Source: Moritella sp. 5
GTDB taxonomy: Bacteria; Pseudomonadota; Gammaproteobacteria; Enterobacterales; Moritellaceae
Direction of reading: 5' to 3'
DNA length: 64,000 nucleotides
NCBI RefSeq assembly: GCF_018219455.1
Contig: NZ_CP056122.1
Span: 744,001-808,000, forward strand
Shown here: in pieces, positions 56,821 through 64,000 of the stretch
How positions within the stretch are numbered: the first letter of the stretch is position 1
How the letters are laid out: the number at the start of each line of letters is the position of its first letter
Notes under the pieces: model-generated
The model's input: the letters and a program-made list of their open reading frames with translations, nothing else
Databases searched by the model: none
What the model was told of the DNA's origin: nothing
Program-made: the position numbers and the translations under genes

Positions 56821-56839
56821 GGGCATATGCCCTTTTTTT
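56821..56839 (+). terminator. second terminator or attenuator just before rimP
   Basis: GGGCATATGCCC is a perfect palindrome followed by TTTTTTT, 18 bases before the rimP start and only 10 bases after the first terminator. Confidence 0.7.
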
Positions 56840-56856
56840 GTTTTTAGGGGGTTGTT

Positions 56857-57315
56857 TTGGCGAGTTTAGAACAAACACTAACTGAATTGTTAGAACCAAC
56901 AGTTGAAATGTTAGGTTTTGAACTTATTGGTATTGAGTTTACACGAGCGGGTAAACACTCAACATTACTTGTTTATATCGATCATGAAAACGGTATTTTT
57001 GTTGATGATTGCTCGAAAGTAAGTCACCAAGTTAGCGCTATCATGGATGTTGAAGATCCAATCAGTACAGAGTACTTCTTAGAAGTATCTTCACCTGGTA
57101 TGGAACGTCCATTATTTAAAGTGTCACACTACCAAGAGTACTGTGGTTCTGAAATTAAAGCATTATTACGTATGGCTGTGAATGGTCGTCGTAAATTTAA
57201 AGGCGTAATCAAAAGTGTTGATGGTGAGATGATCACTGTGACAATTGATGGCAAAGACGAAGTCTTTGCGCACGCAAATATTCAAAAAGCAAATATTGTT
57301 CCAAAATTTGACTAA
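56857..57315 (+). CDS. rimP: ribosome maturation factor RimP
   Basis: A 152-residue 30S maturation factor. [46 protein letters not shown] and [15 protein letters not shown] are diagnostic. The start is TTG at 56857 with AGGGGG six bases upstream. nusA starts 14 bases after the stop. Confidence 0.95.
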   Translation: MASLEQTLTELLEPTVEMLGFELIGIEFTRAGKHSTLLVYIDHENGIFVDDCSKVSHQVSAIMDVEDPISTEYFLEVSSPGMERPLFKVSHYQEYCGSEIKALLRMAVNGRRKFKGVIKSVDGEMITVTIDGKDEVFAHANIQKANIVPKFD

Positions 57316-57329
57316 CGAGGCGTCCGGGA

Positions 57330-58829
57330 ATGAATAAAGAAATTCTGTTAGTTGTTGATGCAGTTTCTAACGAGAAAGCACTACCTCGTGAGAAAATTTT
57401 CGAAGCACTGGAAATTGCACTAGCAACAGCAACTAAAAAAAGATATGAAGGCGAAATCGAAGTTCGTGTTGAAATTGACCGTAAAACTGGTAATTTTGAG
57501 ACGTTTCGTCGCTGGCTTGTAATTGATGACAAAGGTGAACCTCTAGAGAATCCTTTCGCAGAAATTACTCTGGATGCAGCTAAATATGACGATGAAACAA
57601 TCGAGGTTGGTGGTTACATTGAAGATACAATTGATTCAGTTGTGTTTGACCGTGTAACAACGCAAACAGCTAAACAAGTTATCATTCAAAAAGTACGTGA
57701 AGCAGAACGTGATTTAATCGTTCAGCAATACGCTAAACATGAAGGTGAGCTAATCACTGGTTTAGTAAAACGTGCTAACCGTGAAACAGTCGTATTAGAT
57801 CTAGGTAACAATGCTGAAGCAGTAATGTTCCGTGATGAGATGTTACCACGTGAATCATTCCGTACTGGCGACCGTATTAAAGGTTTACTGAAAGAAGTAA
57901 AACCTGAAGCGCGTGGCACACAGTTATTTATTAGCCGTGCTTGTAACGAAATGCTAATCGAATTATTCCGCGTAGAAGTGCCAGAATTCAACGAAGAGAT
58001 GCTTGAACTAAAAGCAGCTGCTCGTGATCCAGGCTCTCGTGCTAAAATTGCGGTTAAATCGAACGACAAACGTATCGATCCTGTTGGTGCTTGTGTTGGT
58101 ATGCGTGGCGCACGTGTACAAGCTGTATCAAGTGAATTAAACGGCGAGCGTGTTGATATTATCCTTTGGGATGATAACCCTGCTCAGTTTGTTATCAACG
58201 CAATGGCTCCTGCTGAAGTTGCTTCTATTATTGTTGATGAAGATCAGCATTCAATGGATATTGCTGTTGAACAAGATAACCTAGCGCAAGCAATTGGCCG
58301 TAACGGTCAAAACGTTCGTTTAGCATCACAACTGACTGGTTGGGAACTAAATGTAATGACAGTTGCTGACGCGAATGAAAAACATCAAAAAGAAAACGAT
58401 CGTCTGATGACAATCTTCACTGATAAATTAGATATCGATGAAGATATGGCTGAACTACTGATCGGAGAAGGCTTCTCGTCATTAGAAGAAATCGCTTACG
58501 TTCCTGTAAACGAATTCTTACAAATCGAGGGTTTTGATGAAGATCTAGTTGATGAATTACGTTCTCGTGCTAAAAATGCACTAACGATATCTGCACTCGC
58601 TGCAGAAGAATCACTAGAAGGTGCTGAACCAAGTGCAGACTTATTAGCGCTTGAAGGCTTAGAAAAGCACCTTGCTTACGTATTTGCAAGTATCGGAGTA
58701 ACAACTCTGGAAGAACTAGCAGAACAAGGCATCGATGATTTAAGTGAAGTTGAAGAGTTAACGGATGAACGTGCGGGTGAATTAATTATGGCTGCACGTA
58801 ATATTTGTTGGTTCAGTGATAGCGAATAA
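57330..58829 (+). CDS. nusA: transcription termination/antitermination protein NusA
   Basis: A 499-residue RNA polymerase-binding factor. An N-terminal domain (about 1-125) is followed by S1 (about 135-200), then KH1/KH2 (to about 345) with [15 protein letters not shown] and [20 protein letters not shown]. Two acidic C-terminal repeats (about 365-425 and 440-499) have [20 protein letters not shown] and [14 protein letters not shown]. infB follows after 26 bases. Confidence 0.97.
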   Translation: MNKEILLVVDAVSNEKALPREKIFEALEIALATATKKRYEGEIEVRVEIDRKTGNFETFRRWLVIDDKGEPLENPFAEITLDAAKYDDETIEVGGYIEDTIDSVVFDRVTTQTAKQVIIQKVREAERDLIVQQYAKHEGELITGLVKRANRETVVLDLGNNAEAVMFRDEMLPRESFRTGDRIKGLLKEVKPEARGTQLFISRACNEMLIELFRVEVPEFNEEMLELKAAARDPGSRAKIAVKSNDKRIDPVGACVGMRGARVQAVSSELNGERVDIILWDDNPAQFVINAMAPAEVASIIVDEDQHSMDIAVEQDNLAQAIGRNGQNVRLASQLTGWELNVMTVADANEKHQKENDRLMTIFTDKLDIDEDMAELLIGEGFSSLEEIAYVPVNEFLQIEGFDEDLVDELRSRAKNALTISALAAEESLEGAEPSADLLALEGLEKHLAYVFASIGVTTLEELAEQGIDDLSEVEELTDERAGELIMAARNICWFSDSE

Positions 58830-58855
58830 TAACGCGAAGAGAGGGATCGAACTAC

Positions 58856-61555
58856 ATGGCAGATGTATCAATTACAAAATTGGCCGAAGATATCGGTACT
58901 ACTGTTGATCGCCTAGTACAACAATTCTCTGATGCTGGCATAGCAAAAGCGAACGACAGTACGGTAACGGAAGGTGAAAAGCAGACACTACTGGTGCACT
59001 TAAGTGAGCAACATGGTAGTGATACGGCTGAACCTAGTCGCTTAACATTACAGCGCAAAACCAAAAGCACGCTTAGCGTCGCAAGCGGTGGCGGTAAGCA
59101 AAAATCAGTTGCAGTAGAAGTACGTAAAAAACGTACTTACGTTAAACGTACTACAGCTGAAGATGAAGCGAAATTAGCAGAAGAAAAAGCGGCGCAAGAA
59201 GCGGCTGAACTGAAAGCACAGGCAGAAGCGAAAGCACAAGCAGAGGCAAAAGCAATCGCTGATGCTGAAGCAAAAGTAAAAGCTGACGCAGAAGCAAAAG
59301 TAAAACGTGATGCTGCAGAAACAGCAAAACGTGAAACGCAACAGAAAAATACTAAATCAAAAGAGGCAGATGATATGGCGAAGCGCGAAGCGGAAGCGTT
59401 GAAGCAGAAGCAGGAGCAGGAAGCCACTCGTAAAGCTGAGCTGGAAGCTCAACAAAAAACTGAAGAAGCACGTAAATTAGCAGAAGACAACTCAGGCCGT
59501 TGGGCTGAAGAAGAAGCTCAACGTGAAAAAACAGAGAAATCAGCTGATTACCATGTAACAACATCAACTCATGCTCAAGCAGCTGAAGATGATGCTGATG
59601 CACAGGCGCAAAAAGGTGTTCGTAAGAAAAAACCTGCTGCACCAGTTGAAGCGGCAAAACCGGCACCTAAAGGTAAAGGTAAAGCACGTAAAGCTAAAGG
59701 TCGTAAACCTGATAACCGTTATAGTCGTCATCAAGGTAAATCAGTTAATGCACCAGAAGCGATGCAACAAGGTTTTAATAAACCAGTTGCTAAAGTTGAA
59801 CGTGATGTTCGCATCGGTGAAACGGTTAGTGTTAGTGAACTAGCACAAAAAATGGCAATCAAAGCAACTGAAATCATCAAGTACATGATGAAGCAGGGCT
59901 CTATGGTTACTATTAACCAAGTACTTGACCAAGAAACTGCACAACTTATCGCAGAAGAAATGGGCCATAAAGTTATCTTGGTTAAAGAAAATGCCCTTGA
60001 AGAAGCGGTATTAGCTGAAGCACAAGATGAAGGCGTTCAAGTTAAAGTAACGCGTGCACCAGTTGTTACTATCATGGGTCACGTTGACCACGGTAAAACA
60101 TCTCTTCTAGATTACATTCGTCGCGCTAAAGTTGCAGACGGTGAAGCCGGTGGTATTACTCAGCATATTGGTGCTTACCACGTTGAAACTGAAAATGGCA
60201 TGGTTTCTTTCCTTGATACTCCAGGACACGCGGCGTTTACGTCTATGCGTGCTCGTGGTGCTCAAGCGACAGATATTGTTGTACTTGTTGTTGCGGCTGA
60301 TGATGGTGTTATGCCACAGACTGTTGAAGCTATCCACCATGCGAAAGCAGCGGGTGTTCCACTGATCATTGCAGTGAACAAAATGGATAAAGAAGGTGCT
60401 GATCCGGATCGTGTTAAAAACGAACTTGCACAACATGACGTAATTCCAGAAGACTGGGGCGGCGAAAACATGTTTGTACACGTATCTGCTAAAGCAGGCA
60501 CGGGTATTGATGAGCTACTTGAAGGTATCTTACTACAAGCTGACATCTTAGAACTAGAAGCCGTTGCGACTGGTCCTGCTGCGGGTGTTGTAATCGAATC
60601 ACGTCTTGATAAAGGTCGTGGTCCTGTTGCTACAGTACTTGTACAACAAGGTCAACTGAAGCGTGGCGATATCGTACTTTGTGGTCTTGAATATGGCCGT
60701 GTTCGTGCAATGCGTGATGAAAATGGTCAGCCAATCGAAAGTGCAGGTCCTTCTATTCCAGTTGAGATCTTAGGTCTTTCTGGTGTACCTAAAGCGGGTG
60801 ATGAAGCGACTGTAGTACGTGATGATAAGAAAGCTCGTGAAGTTGCGCTTTACCGTCAAGGTAAATTCCGTGATGTTAAACTGGCTCGTCAACAGAAATC
60901 TAAACTTGATAACATGTTTGCTAACATGGAAGCGGGTGAAGTTTCTGAATTGAATATCGTTCTTAAAGCTGATGTTCAAGGTTCACTTGAAGCACTTTGT
61001 GATTCGTTGGTTAAACTTTCAACTGACGAAGTTAAAGTTGCAATCATCACACGTGGTGTTGGTGGTATTACTGAAACTGACGTAACACTTGCTGCAGCAT
61101 CTAACGCTATCGTACTTGGTTTCAACGTACGTGCTGACGCAAAAGCACGTGAAGTTGTAAGCAACGAAAGTGTTGATTTACGTTACTACAGCGTTATCTA
61201 TGACTTGATTGATGAAGTTAAACAAGCGATGAGCGGTCTGCTTGCGCCTGAGTTCCGTCAAGAAATCATTGGTCTTGCACAAGTACGTGATGTATTCAAA
61301 TCACCTAAAATCGGCTCTATTGCTGGTTGTATGGTTACTGAAGGTGTTATCAAACGTAGCGCTCCAATCCGTGTACTACGTGAAAACATCGTTATCTACG
61401 AAGGTGAACTTGAATCGTTACGTCGCTTTAAAGATGACGTACAAGACGTTCGTATGGGTATTGAGTGTGGTATCGGCGTTAAGAACTATAATGACGTACG
61501 TGTTGGTGACCAAATCGAAGTATTCGAAACTGTTGAAATTAAACGTACTCTGTAA
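58856..61555 (+). CDS. infB: translation initiation factor IF-2
   Basis: An 899-residue GTPase placing initiator tRNA. The N-terminus (about 1-60) carries the IF2N fold. A long Ala/Lys/Glu charged repeat (about 90-260) includes [10 protein letters not shown]-type units. The G domain has GHVDHGKT at 408-415, DTPGHAAF and NKMD. Domains II-IV end in [12 protein letters not shown]. Length is close to E. coli (890). Internal start codons may yield shorter forms as in E. coli; not verified here. Confidence 0.97.
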   Translation: MADVSITKLAEDIGTTVDRLVQQFSDAGIAKANDSTVTEGEKQTLLVHLSEQHGSDTAEPSRLTLQRKTKSTLSVASGGGKQKSVAVEVRKKRTYVKRTTAEDEAKLAEEKAAQEAAELKAQAEAKAQAEAKAIADAEAKVKADAEAKVKRDAAETAKRETQQKNTKSKEADDMAKREAEALKQKQEQEATRKAELEAQQKTEEARKLAEDNSGRWAEEEAQREKTEKSADYHVTTSTHAQAAEDDADAQAQKGVRKKKPAAPVEAAKPAPKGKGKARKAKGRKPDNRYSRHQGKSVNAPEAMQQGFNKPVAKVERDVRIGETVSVSELAQKMAIKATEIIKYMMKQGSMVTINQVLDQETAQLIAEEMGHKVILVKENALEEAVLAEAQDEGVQVKVTRAPVVTIMGHVDHGKTSLLDYIRRAKVADGEAGGITQHIGAYHVETENGMVSFLDTPGHAAFTSMRARGAQATDIVVLVVAADDGVMPQTVEAIHHAKAAGVPLIIAVNKMDKEGADPDRVKNELAQHDVIPEDWGGENMFVHVSAKAGTGIDELLEGILLQADILELEAVATGPAAGVVIESRLDKGRGPVATVLVQQGQLKRGDIVLCGLEYGRVRAMRDENGQPIESAGPSIPVEILGLSGVPKAGDEATVVRDDKKAREVALYRQGKFRDVKLARQQKSKLDNMFANMEAGEVSELNIVLKADVQGSLEALCDSLVKLSTDEVKVAIITRGVGGITETDVTLAAASNAIVLGFNVRADAKAREVVSNESVDLRYYSVIYDLIDEVKQAMSGLLAPEFRQEIIGLAQVRDVFKSPKIGSIAGCMVTEGVIKRSAPIRVLRENIVIYEGELESLRRFKDDVQDVRMGIECGIGVKNYNDVRVGDQIEVFETVEIKRTL

Positions 61556-61588
61556 CGGTTAATAGCTCGGTTCGATTAAAATAACTTT

Positions 61589-61617
61589 ATGGGGGCCTTA
61601 GGTCCCCATTTTCCTTT
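61589..61617 (+). terminator. hairpin/attenuator between infB and rbfA
   Basis: ATGGGGGCC and GGTCCCCAT form a 9-bp stem (one G-U) with TTA loop, then TTTTCCTTT, 15 bases before rbfA. It is inside a conserved operon, so it likely attenuates rather than ends transcription. Confidence 0.65.
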
Positions 61618-61631
61618 AGAGGAATTTAAAA

Positions 61632-62057
61632 ATGGCAAAAGAATTCAGTCGTTCTCGTCGTGTTGCACAGCAACTACAACAAGAAATTGCGCGTATTTTA
61701 CAACGTGAAGTTAAAGATCCACGTGTAGGTATGGTTACGGTATCAAGTATCGACCTATCTCGTGATCTTTCTTATGCAAAAGTTTACGTTACTTTCTTCA
61801 ATATCGATAACGATGAAGAACGTATTAAAGAAGGCGTTGCAGCACTAGAAACAGCAAGTGGTTATATCCGCTCGTTAGTCGGTAGTGCAATGAAGTTACG
61901 TATTGTGCCTGAACTGCGTTTTATTTATGACAATACACTTGTTGAAGGTATGCGTCTTTCAAGTCTTGTAACTGAAGTACGTGCTAAAGATAAAAAACTA
62001 CAAGATGATTATGGCACTACGGCAGATGAAAAAGACGCTCCTGAAGGAGAGTCTTAG
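61632..62057 (+). CDS. rbfA: 30S ribosome-binding factor RbfA
   Basis: A 141-residue KH-like cold-shock and 30S maturation protein. [29 protein letters not shown] and [22 protein letters not shown] are family blocks, and [24 protein letters not shown] ends the core. AGAGGAATTT precedes the ATG. It is two bases before truB. Confidence 0.97.
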   Translation: MAKEFSRSRRVAQQLQQEIARILQREVKDPRVGMVTVSSIDLSRDLSYAKVYVTFFNIDNDEERIKEGVAALETASGYIRSLVGSAMKLRIVPELRFIYDNTLVEGMRLSSLVTEVRAKDKKLQDDYGTTADEKDAPEGES

Positions 62058-62059
62058 TC

Positions 62060-63025
62060 ATGTCTGGACGTCGTCGTCGATGGAACGGCCGTGATGTACA
62101 CGGTGTATTCTTGTTGGATAAACCGACAGGCATAAGCTCAAACGATGCATTACAGCGTGTAAAGAAGATTTTCTTTGCTGCGAAAGCGGGTCACACTGGT
62201 GCCTTAGACCCATTGGCTACTGGTATGCTACCGTTATGCTTTGGTGAAGCAACGAAGTTTTCACAATTCTTACTTGATTCAGATAAGCGTTACGTAGTAA
62301 CTGCAAAGCTGGGTGAACGTACGGATACATCAGATTCTGATGGTGAAGTCGTGCAAACACGAGCTGTTAGCGTAAGCGATGCTGAATTATTGATTGCACT
62401 TGATACTTTCCGTGGTGACACAGAGCAAGTACCGTCAATGTTTTCGGCATTAAAGCACGAAGGTAAACCTTTGTACTGGTATGCGCGTCAAGGCATCTTT
62501 ATCGATCGTCCTGCACGTCCTATTACCGTTTTTGAACTTAAATTATTAAGTTATGAAAATGATGAGGTTAATCTAGAGATTCACGTGAGTAAGGGTACTT
62601 ATATCCGTACTATCGTTGATGACTTGGGTGAGCTATTGGGCTGCGGTGCACACGTGAGTATGCTACGTCGAATCGGTGTTAGCGCTTACCCAGCAGATCG
62701 AATGATTACGTTTGAAAAGCTGGAAGAGATGGTAGAGCAAGCTAATGCAGACGGTGTTGAGCCGAAAGATGTGCTTGATCCATTATTGCTACCACTTGAT
62801 TCAGCGGTAAGTCATTTACCGGAAGCGAACATGAGTACAGAGACAGGTGATTTTGTATTACACGGTCAACCCGTTGTTGTACCTAATACTCCTGAATCAG
62901 GCTTAGTGCGTATGACGGTTGGTGATGAGCGTACTTTCATTGGCGTTGGTAGTATCGATGACCAAGGTAGAGTCGCTCCGAAACGTATCGTTAATTACGA
63001 AACACAGGCTCGCGAACCAAAATAA
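62060..63025 (+). CDS. truB: tRNA pseudouridine(55) synthase
   Basis: A 321-residue enzyme that makes pseudouridine 55 in tRNA T-loops. [24 protein letters not shown] holds the catalytic Asp. [28 protein letters not shown] and [30 protein letters not shown] are conserved, with a C-terminal PUA-like part. It is tightly coupled to rbfA. Confidence 0.97.
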   Translation: MSGRRRRWNGRDVHGVFLLDKPTGISSNDALQRVKKIFFAAKAGHTGALDPLATGMLPLCFGEATKFSQFLLDSDKRYVVTAKLGERTDTSDSDGEVVQTRAVSVSDAELLIALDTFRGDTEQVPSMFSALKHEGKPLYWYARQGIFIDRPARPITVFELKLLSYENDEVNLEIHVSKGTYIRTIVDDLGELLGCGAHVSMLRRIGVSAYPADRMITFEKLEEMVEQANADGVEPKDVLDPLLLPLDSAVSHLPEANMSTETGDFVLHGQPVVVPNTPESGLVRMTVGDERTFIGVGSIDDQGRVAPKRIVNYETQAREPK

Positions 63026-63058
63026 ACCCATTATTCAGATATGACTCATGGGTGAGAT

Positions 63059-63095
63059 AAAAGGCATTGTTACGTGAGTAATAGTGCCTTTTTTA
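63059..63095 (+). terminator. terminator between truB and rpsO
   Basis: AAAAGGCATTGTTAC and GTAATAGTGCCTTTT form a 15-bp stem (two G-U) closed by a GTGA tetraloop, then TTTT, about 35 bases after truB. Confidence 0.88.
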
Positions 63096-63242
63096 TACGA
63101 CTTTTTATGCGTCATATTCGTTTGTACATTGATCAGTGAAAATGATTGCAGGAATACACTGACCTCTGTATACTCCGCGGTTCTTCTTATAGCTGAACGA
63201 GTGGTCGGCTATAAGCTATTTATCTATATTGGAGACTCCACT

Positions 63243-63512
63243 ATGTCACTAAACGCTGAAGCTAAAGCAGCTATCGTTGCAGATTTCGCACGCCAAGAAG
63301 GCGACACTGGTTCAACTGAAGTTCAAGTTGCACTACTAACTGCACAAATTAATCACCTTCAAGGTCACTTCAAGAAGCACATCCACGATCACCACAGCCG
63401 TCGTGGTCTATTACGTATGGTTGCTAGCCGTCGTAAACTTCTTGACTACCTAAAACGTACTGAGAATGCACGTTATGCAGATCTTATCGCACGTCTAGGT
63501 CTACGTCGTTAA
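63243..63512 (+). CDS. rpsO: 30S ribosomal protein S15
   Basis: An 89-residue ribosomal protein, identical in length to E. coli S15. [66 protein letters not shown] and [13 protein letters not shown] are diagnostic. ATG 63243 has GGAG nine bases upstream; the longer open frame to 63084 runs through a terminator. pnp follows after 211 bases. Confidence 0.98.
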   Translation: MSLNAEAKAAIVADFARQEGDTGSTEVQVALLTAQINHLQGHFKKHIHDHHSRRGLLRMVASRRKLLDYLKRTENARYADLIARLGLRR

Positions 63513-63550
63513 TCGACAATTAATTTGACGTCTACGGACAACAAATTATA

Positions 63551-63576
63551 AAAAAGGAGCCAATTGGCTCCTTTTT
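63551..63576 (+). terminator. terminator between rpsO and pnp
   Basis: AAAAAGGAGCCAA-TTGGCTCCTTTTT is a perfect palindrome of 26 bases with a T-run. Confidence 0.92.
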
Positions 63577-63723
63577 GTTTTTAAATTTCCCTTCAAATTG
63601 TTCCCACTTAGAATTATTTTTCAACTTATTTCACTATTTCCAATACTTACATTGCCCTTTAATTTTTTTATGCAGTATACTTAGCGACGAAATTAAAGAG
63701 ACATTAAAGATTAAGGACAAAGA

Positions 63724-64000
63724 GTGAATCCTATCGTAAAATCGTTTAAGTATGGTGAACATACAGTTACATTAGAGACAGGTGTTATTGCACGTCAAGC
63801 AACAGCAGCTGTAATGGCAAGCATCGGTGATACTTCTGTTTTAGTAAGTGTTGTTGGTAAAAAACAAGCTGAAGCTGGTCGTGATTTCTTCCCGCTAACA
63901 GTGAACTACCAAGAACGTACTTACGCTGCAGGTAAGATCCCTGGTGGCTTCTTCAAACGTGAAGGCCGTCCAAGTGAAGGCGAGACTTTAACCTGTCGCC
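63724..64000 (+). CDS. pnp: polyribonucleotide nucleotidyltransferase (3' truncated by window)
   Basis: A GTG at 63724 with AAGGA eight bases upstream opens the PNPase frame, which runs off the window after 92 codons. [57 protein letters not shown] and GETLTCR match the first RNase PH-like domain of PNPase. Its place after rpsO is the conserved arrangement; PNPase degrades RNA 3' to 5'. Confidence 0.96.
   Translation, partial: MNPIVKSFKYGEHTVTLETGVIARQATAAVMASIGDTSVLVSVVGKKQAEAGRDFFPLTVNYQERTYAAGKIPGGFFKREGRPSEGETLTCR

Noticed and set aside
59137-59427. Long minus-strand open frame (Ala/Ser/Phe-rich) opposite infB
   Set aside because: It is the antisense of the Ala/Lys/Glu repeat of IF-2, which keeps all frames open; codon use follows the sense gene.

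Overview
The window is chromosomal DNA from a marine gammaproteobacterium. Gene content and order follow the Enterobacteria/Vibrionaceae plan: ribBA-ribH-nusB-thiL-pgpA, xseB-ispA-dxs, ssrA/smpB/ratA-rnfH/bamE/recN/nadK/grpE, greA/yhbY/rlmE-ftsH-folP-glmM-secG-tRNA-Leu, and metY-rimP-nusA-infB-rbfA-truB-rpsO-pnp. The DNA is AT-rich. A PomAB-type sodium-driven flagellar stator, OmpK-type channels, a PrtV-type M6 protease and a secreted ExeM/NucH nuclease point to a Vibrio-like marine bacterium. Moritella is my best guess; the species cannot be proven from the window alone.

Layout. 1-8.6 kb: riboflavin, thiamine and phospholipid genes on the plus strand, the isoprenoid operon xseB-ispA-dxs on the minus strand, then pomAB. 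8.9-14.6 kb: a complete oligopeptide importer, oppABCDF. 14.9-31.4 kb: an accessory block with a general porin, a lipoprotein 5'-nucleotidase, two secreted nucleases, two tandem OmpK/Tsx-family channels and the full ribose operon rbsDACBKR behind a perfect 40-bp palindromic operator. 31.4-37.7 kb: a sparsely coding accessory stretch with a 40-residue Cys-rich microprotein, a small exported protein resembling the PrtV pro-region, the PrtV metalloprotease, a small exported protein, a possible outer-membrane gene remnant, and a minus-strand mini-operon of two lipoproteins and one orphan type IV pilin-like protein. 37.8-48.5 kb: tmRNA and conserved quality-control, heat-shock and cell-wall genes. 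48.8-64 kb: a 27-residue micro-ORF with its own terminator, greA, then the ftsH-glmM-secG and nusA-infB-rpsO-pnp regions with tRNA-Leu(GAG) and initiator tRNA-Met. Both ends cut genes: ribBA on the left and pnp on the right.

How the genes may work together. The 16-31 kb genes read as a route for using extracellular nucleic acid: secreted nucleases cut DNA/RNA, the surface 5'-nucleotidase removes phosphate, OmpK channels admit nucleosides, and the Rbs system imports and phosphorylates ribose. This is inference from gene families and proximity. A second reading of note is that the orphan 112-residue exported protein just before prtV shares a sequence pattern with the protease's own pro-region, so it may act on the protease. 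Many operon ends carry clear intrinsic terminators. Three regulatory sites match known consensus types well: a sigma-32 promoter before grpE, a LexA box before recN and a LacI-family double operator before rbsD.
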